Shown: positions 1 through 13,640, counted from the stretch's first letter. The stretch is 64,000 nucleotides of DNA from Zelopaecilomyces penicillatus (GCA_005765155.1 VCCP01000004.1:2666001-2730000), one strand, 5' to 3'. A program made the numbers and translations. Notes: generated by a model from the sequence alone, not told the origin.

Positions 1-121
1 AAACGGGTATACTTTGAATGGGACTGAAGACAGCGCGGACGAGATTGCATCACGGAAACGAAAGAGTGAGTGGATAGACGATGGAACGAATGGACAGCCT
101 GTGACAGTCGTTAAGGTTTAA
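1..121 (+). CDS. C-terminal tail of an unidentified protein, cut by the window edge
   Basis: Reading frame 2 is open from the first base to a TAA at 119-121 and gives about 39 residues. They are polar and charged, with runs such as EDSADEIASRKRKSEW followed by a short hydrophobic end (VTVVKV). This composition looks like the disordered tail of a real protein rather than the Cys/His/Trp-rich translations typical of the spacer DNA that follows. An AATAA-like stretch (122-127) and AT-rich sequence follow the stop, as expected for a 3' UTR. I do not recognise the family. It could be a chance open frame, because only 40 codons are visible. Confidence 0.4.
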   Translation, partial: NGYTLNGTEDSADEIASRKRKSEWIDDGTNGQPVTVVKV

Positions 122-3100
122 ACAATAAGGACAATTCCTTGGGATACACATATATGATTAGGATAAATGCGAGACAGTGGCAGTACAATGGCATGAGTTT
201 GCCGTACCGCTAGCTACTATTTACATACTTTCAGTTGGGTTCGCCCAGAATCAACACAAATACATATCTTCATACAATATCTCAGCCATGTGCCATGAAA
301 ATGGGAGCAATATGTTTATAAGTGGGCGTTTTTATCTCTCGACACCAGGGCTTCTCTATCTGTTTTCACCATTTTGGCTTCGACTTTTATAAGTGATAGC
401 TTATGGAGAGGCATGCGTTGCTGCTTCATTGTAGTGGCTGAGATTTGAAGGTTCGACATTTCAAGCACTGCAAGATGCACATGGGCCAGTATCAACATTC
501 GACTCTCATACGTAGTACGTATTTCCCTTATAGTAATGTGTTCTGGTAGGAAACGTTCTTTGAATTGACATATTTGCATGAATGTATTTTACTTTTCCAT
601 ACCTCGGATACTAAAAGTCGATGGCAATGTACGTAGGACAAGCAAGAAGCTTCGAAACGCGCGTCTTGGTAATATCATGACTCTCAAAGGATCAAAATGC
701 AACTATCGGTGACAACAGATGGCAGGTAATATACTAAGCTCAGTAGGATTCGTGCTTCTATGGGAGCCACGAACTCGGGCAAGGGTGTAAATCCAATCAA
801 TGTACCTGCAACTTCATTCGACTTTCACCTAATATCATCTGATTACACATCGGTCACAACAGGATTCGCAAGGCTTGTACGGTGGTCATGGCAAAGCCTG
901 CGGGCGTGTGTGTGTGAGGCTGGGACGGCAGTTGCACTGAACACACAAGAAAATGAACGAAGGATTGAGGAGGAGGAGGAGGGCGTGTGTTGTTTCGAAT
1001 TCTGATCGGATTCGCTAGCCCATCGAAACGGGAGCTAAAGAAAATGTGATCGATGAGAGATTGCCTGTGAGTGAAGACTGAATGTGGGGGCAGAGGGGAG
1101 GAACGGGGCGCATCATCTCATCGCGATACCATCTGAAGGATCAATCGGGACCGAGATTCGAGCACGTCTACCCGAGGATTTCTTGGTCCCGGATCGGGGG
1201 TTTAGAGCTGTGCCACATACATCAAAGGGATACGCGAGGCCCGCGATTCGGGTGCGAGTCCCGAGTGCAGGAAACATTTGGCTAGTAGGAGGGGTGCATA
1301 CACCCACCCTATGCTTGCTTGTTCAACTGTGCCGCAGAAGCCGCGGAAGCCGCAGAAGGAAGGAAAAAGGGTTAGATATGCTGAGGGAATACATGGTAAG
1401 AAAGTCAACATTTCGCCGGCTCCAAGTCCGAGCCGTTGTGCTCATGCAGGAAGAAATATGGAGTGGCGCCAAACTTTTTTTTTTTGTTCATCGACCCCAA
1501 CGACCCCAACAACCTGCAACAGATGGATGCGGACGGGGACTTTGAAAGGGGGCAGAGGGCGAAACAAACCGGGGTCCCCCCGACTAACCGACAAAGAGAT
1601 CATTCCTCGTCTCGTCTAGGATGGAGCAAATCCAATCTCGACGTAGGAACATGCAGGAATACAAGCTTCTTCACTGGCCTCACCTTTTGGGAAAGCTCGG
1701 ACAGTCGAGCGTCGTGTGCGTTGGGGTGCACATATTTTTGTACGAATACACTGTGACTCATATTGGCCTGAGCATCTAATAGTACTCCTTCTAGAAGAAT
1801 GTTGCAGAGTGTGAATTGAGCACGTTCCTAAATTCATGGTGATCAGGTTTGTGTCGGATGACTCGGAGGTTGATTTGGCCACGTTCAGTCATATGAATCT
1901 GGGTAGTCTGTAATCCATAGGAGTAGGATTCTCAACAGCGTGTTCTTTGTGGCAAGCATATTTGGGGCATCCCTAGCAATATCTCAATGTCTCTCATTAC
2001 TCATTCACTCTAATTTGCATGAGACCGTGGGGGTGATAGCGGAGTATACCCTCGTGTCAAACGTTCATGTAGCATGACACTACAAGGCGGCAAGACTTCA
2101 CCGTTGTCGAACATTTTGGGTTGTAATTACTCCGTATCGCTAATGCTGTGGGACTCCAAGTAACGCGTGCACATGCTCAAGGTGGACAAATACCTCACTG
2201 ATTGTTGTGAGCCTTGCGACTCGAGTGATGTGATACTGCCCCGCGTCTTATGATTGATAAGGGGCAGCTTCTTCGTGCGCGCGCTTCATACAGGTGAACT
2301 CGAATATCTAGGTAAAAGGTAAGATGAGGATTAGTCGCATTTCGCTCATATGGTGCTATTTACGCATTGCATGCCAACGCACATGTTTCCAGCTGAGGTC
2401 TCCTTTGGCGCCTTGGGCTTTTTTTTTTGGTCTCGGCAGAAGCTGGATATGGTTGAAAGGGTGGCGGGCAAAATGAGATAAATGTAGGACAAGACTCAGG
2501 GTCTAGAGCGAGGGTAGGTCTGCTGATCGATGTAGCACAATATGTGGTTCTCACACTGCAGCCAAGTTCCGGTCCAGAGGTTGAGCAATTAACTACGAGG
2601 AAACTTACAATCACAAGGCGTCATCCTCTTGCCAAGTATGAATGAGAACCCGACAATGTGCTTTGTGTGCGACTTCTCAAACAACTCCGACATGGGATGG
2701 CAAGTCGATGGTAGACACTCGGTGTAGTGGTGCCATGCCACCAGTACTGAGTGGTTGGTAGTCTAGATCTCATACTAACGGCCTGGGATGCAGGATGACG
2801 ATCAAACGACAAGTGGCGCCTTGAAATGGCTGAACTTCAGCCTACCGGACGAAAGACGAGCGTAAGCCAAGAAAAACAAAGGTATCAACAAAAGAATCAA
2901 GCAATGGCTCCCAGGGGTTCTCATGACGGACGCACTGATCCAGGCAGCAGGCATGTAAGTCACGGCTGCAGCAGCGGCATCGTCAGTTCTCGGCCGCGAG
3001 ACCCTTCTGCTTCTGGGCGGCTCACCCTCCAAGCAGCCAACAAGCAGCACATGCATGGTAGGGAGGGGTTTGGCTTGACGTTGTATGTACAACTAGGAGG

Positions 3101-5368
3101 AAATAATATACCACAGGACAGACAGGGCCGCATGGATAAGACGGAGGAGTGTCTTGGCACATTACGAAGATACGCCTAGAGAGTCAATCGAGACAGCGCC
3201 GGCGAACAATTATGGTGAGCAAGCAAGTACCGACAGGGGGTCGCTCGATGAGAAGCGTGCGTGTAGTGGTGTGCGAGAGCGGGACGAAAAAGCAAAAGGG
3301 GAGCAGCAAAGGCAATGAAACAGTGTGCCGCCGGCAAACGATCTGCGGCACGGGGACGCGGGAAGAGAGAGATTTGATGAGATCTGATCTGGGACTCGAG
3401 ACGATCCTGGGCGCTAAGCTGGTACTAGCGAATTGGGACGCCGCCTGGGGGTGTGCTTGGCAGATGCTTGCTTGCTTGTTGGAGGGCAGGGCAGGGCAGG
3501 CAGGGCGTGGCGTTGTTGGGTTGCGGCGTTGCGTTCGCCATGACGAAAGTGTTCTCTGCAGGGTGTGATTGCTGCCATTACAGGCAGGGCGTGTGTCCGT
3601 GCGATCTGGATCTGGCGCAGTGTCAGTTGTATCGTACATGAAGCTGAAGGCAGACTGTGAAATGTGTGGGTGTATGGGGCGCGGCATAATCTGCACCAGC
3701 ACCTACATTACTTGGAACGAATGATGGCAATGGCGATTGATGCAAAACCCTTGGAGGTTTGGTTGTTGTTGTTGCTGTTCTTGGGTGCAAGGGGAGGAGA
3801 TGGAGGGACAAAAGCCGACGGAAGATGAGCCGCCACGTGCCGGCCATTCAAGCGACTTGGAATGGAAAGGCATCAGCATCCATCCTGGTGAAAGGTGTAA
3901 TTATTGATCCGCACGAGCAGGTGTTTTGTTTCGGCTGTGTCTCTCGGGCGGCTGTCACCAGTCAGCCCAACGGGGCGAGATGCGAGATGGATGTGAGAGT
4001 TGATCTGGTTGGTTGGTTGGACGGTTGGTTGGATGCTTCATACCTGAAGGCGTAGAGCAGGAAAGAGAGTGAGTGTGTGAGAGAGAGAGACAGAGAAAAG
4101 AGGGGGTGGGGAGACAAGGGGCGGAGTGGGGGGCTGTTGGTTGGCTGCTTGTATACAGTGTGGAAGTACCGTGTATGCTTAGATGACACACTCTCGGCAC
4201 TGTTCTTTGTACACTCCTCGCACGCTGCTTGACAGGCAGGTACCTAGGTTAGTACCTCCTCTTGTTTCTTTCTATTCAGACCTGCCTCTCAACTACAACA
4301 TCAAGTGAACCGTTCTAAAAACAACGAGTGAGACTCTGCTCAGCTTTGGGGGGGGAGTGTGCACAGGATGTGTTTGTATGGTGGTTGGACGCGGTTCAGA
4401 TCTCCAAAGCCATGATGCACACTGCACCAGGGACAAGTTGGTGAACAGAACGAAGGGGGTCCGTCCTTCCCACGGCACTCGGGGGTCCAGGTGAGACAAC
4501 ACACACACAACCACACAAGAACACACACTCATACCGTAATATCAACCTGTCAGTGTGGGAGAATGCTGAGAAGAACGGCAAGGGAGAGAATGAGGCTTTG
4601 GTTGATGGCAAGCTCTTGTCTGCAGCTGGTAAGCTTCTTGGTAATACAATACAGACAGCCATCATGATGAAAAGCACACGCCTCAACCCTCGTCCCTCGT
4701 CCACGAGCCAAGCCTGCACCAGCTCCGTCGGATACCATTCTGTACACCAAGCTGGACCCTTCACACCACACACGATGTCGGCAGCCCATGTATGAAGGCG
4801 GGTCCACAGTCACCCCATCCTGGCCGGCAAACCTAGTATTATTTCGCAGATAGACTCCGATAGAGTAGGTAAATCGCCAGGTGGAGTAGACTTTTGGGAC
4901 CAGACGGTTTTGTGCTTCACACACCCCTCCCAGACATCTAGGCCAATCTGAGTCAATCTCACTTCCCATGTGCTCAGACGCATCTCCGCGCTGGGTATCC
5001 CTGACGGATGCTCCTGGACAATTAACACCAAAATGTGCATATTCCGTCGTTGTTGTTGTTGTTGTTGTATTTTTACCCCGTACTGCGCCGAGGTAAAAAA
5101 AGCTTTTTTGGTCTCTTGTCTTTCATTCTGCGTAGTAAAAGGGGTGGGGGAGGGTGTTAGTCTTGTCTACCCGGCTGGGTGTCGGCTTGGGGTGTCTTTG
5201 ATTCTGGTTCACATAAGACACAAATGGTAAGATTCCCCACGAGCTAAACGGTCTATAATTACCTAGCCTCTTGCAACTTCCTCAGAGGCAGAGCGCGCGC
5301 TCCTGAGGGTGAGAGACACGTACGTATGTACTGTGTGTTGCAAAAAGTCTACTGTACTGTCACTACGG

Positions 5369-5394
5369 GGAGAGAGAGAGAGAGAGAGAGAGAG
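5369..5394. repeat. (GA)n microsatellite
   Basis: An uninterrupted GA dinucleotide run of about 12-13 units. A complementary CT run lies about 380 bases downstream at 5772-5801, so the two could base-pair in a transcript or in single-stranded DNA. Confidence 0.95.
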
Positions 5395-5771
5395 ACGGTA
5401 TTAGAATTCCAACGGCTCTTTTCCCTCCGAAACGAGTCAGCCTGGCAAGACACAACAGATGGCATTCCTCCAATCCCGATGGTAGAAATTCCGTCCGCCG
5501 CACCGGGCAACCCCAAACACCCCAATTAATGTGCAGAACATTGTGCAAAAAGAAATCTCGTCGGAAGTCCCCATTTAGCTATTCCCCGATGATTTACGCA
5601 ATAGGCATCCCGAGGGTTTATCAGTTTGGCCCAGCAGCTATCTGCAACAAAATGACTGTCGTGTGCTGTGTTAGGACTTAGTGTGTGTCTTGTTTATTTA
5701 TTTTATCTTATTTACAACATGTTGGTTGATTGATGGACTGGTTTACTCTGGTGGCAAAGACACCACGTCGA

Positions 5772-5801
5772 TCTCTCTCTCTCTCTCACTCTCTCTCTCT
5801 T
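5772..5801. repeat. (CT)n microsatellite, interrupted once
   Basis: A CT dinucleotide run with one CA interruption, in inverted orientation relative to the GA run at 5369-5394. Confidence 0.95.
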
Positions 5802-7077
5802 CAAACACGGCAGCAAGCGAACGCGGGCCATGAATGGGATGGGATCAACGAACCGCATGCGAAGGAGCATTTAGGTGCCGCCAATCGCCGAGCCAAGGCC
5901 TAGCCAGTAACAGGGCCGAACTGCCGGGCCGGCCGGCTACCCGCTACGGTACAGCACTTGCACTGCACAGCAGCAACATCAACCACAAAAAGAAAGAAGC
6001 AACCAAAAACAGCGGCCGGTTGTCGCCACCCTTGACCCGGGGACTTTCTCTTTTCCAACCCAGCAATGGGGATTTGCCAGTGGAACGAGTAAGGGCCTCT
6101 TCTTGGTTGGGTGGCATTGGTAAGGAGAACGAGAAGGAGAAAGGGGGGAGGGGGGGTGGTGTCTTAGCAGTAGGTACTTTACTTCAGGTATTGAAACACA
6201 GCACAGGAGACAGTACCTATTCGTCTGCCGTTTGGATCCGTCTGGCCGCCCGCCCGTCCGTTGAGAGGAGAGTGAGACAGAGAGATTGAGTGAGTGGTGC
6301 TGACGATGAGATCGGCACGCACTGGTTTCGGAATCTTGGGTTCCCGAGGACGCTGACCAAGACATTATTATGGGGGGAGTGTAATGTGTGTTTGTATGTG
6401 TATGTGTTTACAGTGTAGGTGCTCTTGCAAATGCCTCCCTCGCTCAAGAATTAAGGTGTGTCAAGGACTTGCAGATGGCCCAGCCCTTGGAATGGGGTCG
6501 CCCGTGCTGTACCGCATGTATGTACAATGTGTGCAGTTCGTCCTACGGACGTGTTGGCTGTGTGCTTGTTCTAGATTCTTAGCATTCCCGTCCTCGATGA
6601 ACCACGGACCACGAGCTTGTCATAACATGGTCATAACATGCAGCAAAATCGCAACGGGGGGGGAGCTGAACTGAGCTGAAGTTGTGCCGAGCCGCTTCCC
6701 TTTTATGCAGAGCTCAGCTACCATCATCGGCCACATGAACTGTGAGCTATTCAAGTGGTTTTTATTTTTTTTATTTTTCATTCACGTAAAATACCTGCCT
6801 ACGCAAGGAGTTGTTGGAAGTGCAGTAATTGCAGGTTTTGAGCCATACGTACTGTGATCCAATTACTTCGTACAGAACACAAAACGCTGAACTCTGGCAA
6901 ACTGTTTCTGCTCGGCTATCGCTGTCAACTCACCTCACCTCACCGGGTGGGGTCCGGAAAGACCCACCCTGTTTTGACGCGGTCGCCCCTCTGCCGGAGC
7001 GGAAGAGAGTTTAGAACAGCTTCTGCTGCTGCACAGGTGTGTGTTTAGGTAGATGAGATGATCGAGACTACTACGTA

Positions 7078-7095
7078 TGTATGTACGTACATACA
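7078..7095. repeat. Perfect 18-nt palindrome
   Basis: TGTATGTACGTACATACA reads the same on both strands, with arms of 9 bases and no loop. It sits within alternating GTAT/GTAC sequence, so it may be a by-product of a short tandem repeat rather than a binding site. Confidence 0.85.
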
Positions 7096-8400
7096 CCTAA
7101 GAAGCCGATGAGCAGTGCAAGTGCAGCTATTATTACCTGTACTTTGAATGGGGATACATACACAAACCATCATTAGAACGACTTGTAGTTGCATGTCCAA
7201 CCGCCAAACGCCGTCCGTTCAATGCAGATTATTTGCTTGCTTTTTGCTTCACCGGCCACACCTACCTGCCTCAGAGCCCTTGCTCGTTCAAATTTAAACG
7301 TGCTCCCTTACATTACATACCATACTCCATATACTCCACGCAGCTAACGTGTTATCGACAATAACGCTCCACTGTATGCTTGAAGTAAATCGACATCCAC
7401 GTGGAGCTTGCTTGTGTTGGAAAGTTCCTTGTGGAAAAATGATGGGATCGGGCAAACATGCGTTGGTTTGAGAGGAAAAGAGCATAATTTGCCTGTTGGA
7501 AGAGTGGAAACACACACATACATACAAAAACGCCCCCTTCCACTCGTTGTTCTTTTTTTACATTTGTTCCAACAGAAAAAAAAATCTCGGCTACCTCCCC
7601 TTTGTAGTCCGGCTCTGGCTCTGGCGTTCCCCAAGGACTGACTTGAGCGGAATGAGAGGAAGGGATGTGAGATTGATGTCGAGTCCGAGCGGCTTTTACA
7701 CCCCCCCTTCCTGGGCTACCTGCTGTTATAGGCTATCTATACACCTTTGCCACTCAGGTACCCTTCCTCCAAAGCTTTTTTCTTAGCCAGGGCAAAATCT
7801 TTCTGCTCCGTGCAAAACGTTTCAATTCCCCAACGGGCCTGCTGTGGGCTGATGCACTGGAACCTGACGTTAAAAGAAGATGCCGGGTTCCATTTGCTTG
7901 TATTAGGTGGAAAGTTCAGGGCGGGTGGCGCTGCCGAGAGATCGAGATTAACCTAACCGTCAGGCACTGTACACACTGTAAAGGTATGGACCTACAGTGG
8001 TCGTTGGACCTAATTACCTGCTGTACAGTGGTGTACCCACAGGCTCCACACTGAAGCACGGCACTTGGGAGCGGATCTGGGTTTTGTCGATAGCGGAGAT
8101 TACAGCAGCGGCCGAAAGCGTTGAAACCACTTGGGCTAGAAGAAAAGGAGAACACGAGAACACGACCAAGCATTTAGACCCAGACCAAAAATAGAGGGTA
8201 AGCCCTGGGGATACCACTGTTGACGCCGTCTTGTTGTTGTTGTTGTTGTTGCTGTATTATTATTGATTATGTAAAACCTTTCAAATCTTGTAGATTTGCT
8301 AGTCCGGTGCGTGCGTCCTGTTGCGAGTTGTTGCGTGAGAGCGAGGCCCCAGCGGACCCTACTTAAACGAGGCTAGTTGTATACTCTAACGAAAGAAAGA

Positions 8401-9010
8401 AGGGGAGGGTTTGCAAAGTTGTGGGATGACCCCGGAGCTAAGCATATCTGAAGAGATAAAAGTAGCATCAGGAGTGTGGGATTCTCCCGTATCCTGTAAT
8501 AGCACAGGTTTGAATGAGTTACCCTCCTCACCAGCCACTAAAAAATTATATGTCTTGGTTTATTAACAGAACATTTTAATTTATATTTTGGGTTTGCAAT
8601 TTTAATAATCTTTTGAATCTGCGGACAGAAATACATAAACCTAAGCACTAAGCAAATCCTAGATGTATGAACCCCCCCAAAAATACATCTCCTATAAGCA
8701 GGCTATGGAGTCTAGATGTTTTCTTTTCATGGGCTAGAGTTAATTTATTAGCTCCAACGGTCGGAAGAACGTTTCCGTGCGCGCCGGCCACTCGTCATTC
8801 CGCCACGACAATTACCTAGCCACAACCGAAGATGGGGCTTTTTCCACCAAAGAGAAATCAAGTGGCTGGTGAAAAAATGACAGCGCATATGATACTGTGA
8901 AAATGTAATAACACGCAATGAGAAAGCGTCCAAGTAGGACATCAATCAGACGATTTATAATTGTATTGTCAAGGGATTATTTATCCTCTTCTGAAAGACA
9001 AGTAAATTGT
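8401..9010. other. AT-rich island in the spacer
   Basis: Base composition changes to clearly AT-rich, with TA-rich runs such as 8546-8620, compared with roughly balanced neighbours. No ORF of interest is present. It could be an old transposon remnant degraded by C-to-T mutation (RIP-like decay), but no terminal repeats or protein fragments were recognised, so that is only an inference. Confidence 0.35.
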
Positions 9011-10278
9011 CGTTCATCACGTGGTGTGCTGGTATCAACCATCCATCTATAAACAGGGCCAATTTTGATACCTGCCACATACAATAGCATACAATAGAAC
9101 TGCTGCATATACCCACCAATTACTTATCAACAAACCTACAGTACTACCAAGTTGACATACCCTGTCTCTATTCATTCATTCATTGCTTCATTCAGGTAAA
9201 CTCCCATGCCAAATGCCTCACGTCATCCCATCGTCATACATTACCCTTTTCCCGCTCTGTTCTCCCCCCATCTTTTCTCCACATTCCCGTTTTAGTACAT
9301 TTACTACTACCTAGCTTCAAAGTAAGGGCTACTCACTTTTGATCGGTTAGGCTTTTCGTTTTTGAAGCGATTGCCAAACCAGTCGTTAATTAGTTGTTAG
9401 TTTAGTCTGGCTGTGGCTTGTGTTCGGGGACCCCGATCAGCGAAAACTACCCCAAAGAAAAAAAGAAAAGAAAAGCAATAATCTTGACTCTCGTCGTCAT
9501 CCACTAAAGCCCTCACTAGTTGATAATACCTACTTCTCTCTTTATTGTTGTGATTCTTTCCCCAATTATCAGCATTGGCTGTGGGTGGAAAGTCCCGGCA
9601 GGGGGGCTTTGCTCTAGCATACCGTTTCTCACCCCCCCTCTTCTTATCGTTTGCTTTTCATCTCGTCATACATGGAATAAATCACCAACGGTTCAAATTC
9701 AGTAGATGGATCAAATCAATGGGCTTTAGCATAGTCCCCTTGTTGTAACACACACAAACACACCCATATTCACCGCCCACGGACGTTAACGCCCCCCTTC
9801 GTGGACCCAATAGAAGTTCCTCATCTCGACGGTTACACATTCACATTCACACTCGTACAATACACAGACATATGCAAGCCCCATGTCATCACACTCGCAC
9901 AGGAGCCAAAGAGAGAGAAGGGGGGGGATCCAATCTCTAATCATCCCAGGCACCCACCCGAACGCCCGATGAACTCAAGCAGGCCACCCGTCAACCCAGA
10001 TCTCAACGTTCATCGGCCCCCCCTTCCCCCACCCACCACCACCCACCACCCGCCTCCGCGCCCTGTTCAGATATCTCCGTGGCACGTCAGTCCGGAACGC
10101 CTCTCACCTGATCCCTGATATGAAGTTCCCCCATCATCACCGTTTTGCCATTGTTAGTGCCATCCTGTATGCCTATTGATGGAGCGAACCCATGTCTACA
10201 TACCTACATCCTGTACTTCCATCACACTATTCGTGGTCATTGTCACCACCAATCGCTTGACCCTGGCTAAGACGAAAA

Positions 10279-10279
<1 letters not shown>

Positions 10280-10318
<39 letters not shown>
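10280..10318 (+). repeat. A39 homopolymer
   Basis: An uninterrupted run of 39 adenines. The motif following it (GCACCCATCC, 10319-10328) nearly matches GCACCCACCC at about 9952, which would fit a retroposed element with a poly(A) tail and target-site duplication. The surrounding sequence is low complexity, so this may be chance. Confidence 0.9.
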
Positions 10319-10319
<1 letters not shown>

Positions 10320-11435
10320 CACCCATCCACCATCCACCATTCATCTCGCCTCGCCTGCGGCTCTGCACCGTTGAATGTCACATCTGTCATTCGGCAGGTG
10401 AAATATGACAAGAAGTCTTTAGCCTATTCCTGCTTAGCACCCCCCCTTCCCTTTTCCAACCGTTCAAGCGCCCCCCCTTAGCCGTTTAGTTTAGGCACAT
10501 AGCCTTATGCTGCTATTATCAGCCCCCCAACCTCCCAAAGTACCGTAGGCCCTGATCCCACTCCTCGCACCGCGATGCTTTGTAATCGGTGTTAAAAACA
10601 GCCCCGACATAACAGAGAGAAGATGGACAGAATAGTTAGATCGCAGGAGCAAGGGGTTCGGATGCTGTATTCCGATCAACAAAAAAAAGTGATTGATTTG
10701 CCATCGGGCGTCTCCGATCAGAACTCTTAACGTGCATTGTCAGCAGGATCGATCCGACCAGTTGGATTCGGCCCATCCCCCCTCTAAAAGGCCTATGTAT
10801 GTATGTTTGTATGTACATCACCAACCAACAAACGGACTTGCAACCGAACCCCCCCTCCCTGCTTAACTCAATTCTAACTCGGCATGTCACACAAACACAC
10901 ACATTCAACAAAGTGCCAAGAGTTTTCTTTTATTATTCCAGTCTACAACGAACAGTTAGTTCTTTGCAATTGGCCAATTGTTCAAAACGTTGTGTGTTCT
11001 CTCCTCCCTTGACAGAAAGAACGAAAAATAAAAATAAAAAATAAAAAAAAGCACAAGTCATGTGTATGTACCCACGCAGGCAGATCTGCGTCAAAAAATA
11101 ATAGTAATTGCGGAGCAGAGCTGAGAGAACGGATAACCATTAATTACAGCACCCCCTAAAGGAAGAATACAACTAAGTACATTCTAGCGTGTTATGGAAT
11201 ATGAATTGTAGATATTACACTACAATAGATCCAAACCCATCTAGACCATTAATCATAGCTTAGGGCTAAAAGGCCCAAGGGGACCAAACCCAAAACATGG
11301 TTAAAATAAGATATATATAAAAAAGCAAAAAAAGTTAGGAGAGATTAGCGTCCAAGTAAGAAAGAAAGAAAAAAAAGGGCTGGCGTCACTGACTCTCGCT
11401 ATCGGCGCTAACCTACGGATATCTATGTTCCAGAC

Positions 11436-11452
11436 GGGCTAGGACGGGGGCT
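11436..11452. repeat. 17-bp repeat flanking nsdD, copy 1
   Basis: GGGCTAGGACGGGGGCT occurs here and again at 16484-16500 in the same orientation. One copy lies about 2.8 kb beyond the 3' end of the nsdD-like gene and the other about 0.8 kb upstream of its start. Confidence 0.8.
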
Positions 11453-13640
11453 TTTTATGCTCAGAAGTCTCGGCTCCCATCTTCACACAACTTTGGATTG
11501 TAAATTACCAAGTACATTTGTCCAGAGTATGTATGCAAGTTCTATAGCACAGACCTGTGTGTACCTACCGATCCATCACGCCCTGTCTGTCTGTTTTTTT
11601 TTTTTTTCCGACAGCCACGCTAAAACGTGTACTAACGTTTTAACCCACCCCACTACATTTTTCGTCTCGTCTCGTCTTGTCTCGTTTTTTGTCATGTTTA
11701 CTTGCTTTTCCTTTTCTTTTTCCTGTGTTTTCTCCCCCGACTTCCCACCGATGCTTGGTAAAACACCAGACCCCGTTTGTCTGTGAAGTGAGGCTGAATG
11801 CTAAACGAGGGAAAACTCTCTGTCGCAAGTCATCTATTCGTGTGTGTGTGCGTGTGCGTGTGCGTGTGCTGACAAGACAGACTATTGTACATGACATGAC
11901 ATACACAACACACACAGTGACTGACAGCTAGAGACATGGGACGGTAAACAGGGGAGGGGGGGGGGGGCAGCAGCGGCAGCAGCAGCAGCAGTAGACAGAC
12001 AGATGCCTGCATGCCATCGAGTCTCTCTGTTCGTCCGCTGCCCCCCAAACCAGGGCGCGGAACCTCCATCTGAATCCCGTCCCGTCACCACATTTCGTGA
12101 TTTTCCTTTCTTTTTCCCCCTCTCTTTCTCTCTCTTTCCATTTCTGAAGAGTCGCTCTTCAACCTTTTTTTTTTCTTTCTTTTACAACCCGCAAATCTCG
12201 ATTTCTTGTCTCGCACTCTACCCGGCCCATGGCTCATTCTTACTCATCCTTTTTTTTATCTGTTCCTTCATCCCCCCCCTCACTACTCTCTTGTCACACA
12301 CCACAGGCCCGCCTTCTTGGCAACCTGTTTGTCAAACCAACAACATAGAACAAAAACAGGCCCAACCAGTCCATTCTGCGCCTTCTGAAGCGCCCGTTCT
12401 GGTATGTGTTACCGTTACATACAGACTTTTAGTACATGTACATGTTACAATACTAGGTAGTAGTCTACATCTCTCTCTTCTACAAACGTGTTGCACGTAG
12501 TATGTAAATTACAGTTGTATAAAAAATAATGGTTCCGGCACTGGACTCGCTTTCTTTTTACTACCCAAGGAAGGTACCTCTAACCTACCCTCGGCCTCTC
12601 CCACCCTTCCCGAGACAGATTTGCGCTACATATAGCAAACGCACCCCCACACCGATGGATGAGACTATGTAAGCAACATAAATAGACAAAAACCCCGTCC
12701 TCTTATAGAGTCCCTCCCTTGTGTCCACTTACCTACTAGTCTAAATATGTACATATCTATGCAGACTGGTGCCTACCTAGGCATAGTTTCGTATCTTGGG
12801 TAAAATGCCAGATCAGTGGCGCACCTGGTTGTTTTGGCTCGTTGAAAGAGGGGGAAACACTGTGGAAGTAGAGACAAACGAAAAAAAAACAGCCGTCCTT
12901 GACACACTCAGCATCAACCCAGCAACAAAAGATAAACACTGTACCCATAGATAACAAATGTATATGTCTCTGGACAAAGTGGACATGGTCGTCTCAGCCG
13001 CCGGGAGGGATTTTGAAAGCGTTGGCCTCGGCCCAACCAGGCCCATCCATCACCAACCAGCTAACCAACTAACCAACCAACCAACCAAACTGTCTGAGGG
13101 ACAGAACCCAGCCAGACTGCGGCACCCACCCTAGTTGCCTTGTCGTCCTCTCACTTTTGCTGTGCTGTGCTATAATTACTGTACTGTACTCTACTGTTCC
13201 CTTGGGTAGTCAAAATGACACACAAAGCATGTATGAGACTTTCCCACAGCGTTCTCCCGTCCCGCTTTTTGCCCCCCCATCCATCACACGACCACACTCA
13301 ACCGCCGCAACCACATAGCCTAAAAAGGAGACCCTACAGGGGACCTACAAGGGGACCAACAGAGACCCACAGAGACCTACAGAGTGCCCCTGCCTTGTCC
13401 CCCGGCTATCGCTATCGCTGCCTGCCACTCAATCGATTCCCTCTCTCGGGCCTTTTCTGCCATCAAGTTCCGCCAGCCACGACTTGCCGCTGCAGCGTCT
13501 CCCGAAATATGCTTGAGACACACGATAGATAGCTAGCCAGGCTCATTGCTCCATGACACTCCTTACTGTGCGCCTGCTGTGCACGCACAGAGTTCTTGTC
13601 GTTAAGCCAAGCCTCACCCATATCCCCCCTCACGCTCTGC

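Larger units (their letters stand above)
122..8400. other. Gene-free spacer, left part
   Basis: No ORF in this stretch has a recognisable domain, and no spliced series of coding exons was found. The short ORFs lie in all six frames, overlap each other and have Cys/His/Arg/Ser-rich noncoding composition. Visible structure is low complexity: (TTGGN)n at about 4003-4031, (TTG)n at 5051-5069 and 8229-8250, (GA)n at 5369-5394, (CT)n at 5772-5801, and a perfect 18-nt palindrome at 7078-7095. A TACTCCGTA motif lies at 2128-2136. The block may contain UTRs of the gene ending at 121 or untranslated RNAs. Confidence 0.6.
9011..13640. other. Gene-free spacer with pyrimidine-rich plus strand
   Basis: No recognisable coding exon. 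The plus strand has long C/T-rich stretches, for example 9230-9300, 10010-10060 and 12095-12290. In filamentous fungi such tracts often lie just upstream of transcription starts, so plus-strand untranslated or non-coding transcription is possible. It also holds a 39-base A tract (10280-10318), AT-rich sequence at 11090-11340, a poly-G/CAG tract at 11950-11995, and CCAAC-type tandem repeats at about 13060-13086. Confidence 0.5.

Noticed and set aside
1245..1270. T-arm-like sequence (GGGTGCGAGTCCC)
   Set aside because: The loop lacks TTC and no D-arm, anticodon arm or acceptor stem can be matched around it.
10196..10481. ORFs across the A39 tract encoding poly-Lys or poly-Phe
   Set aside because: They are translations of a homopolymer and carry no coding signal.
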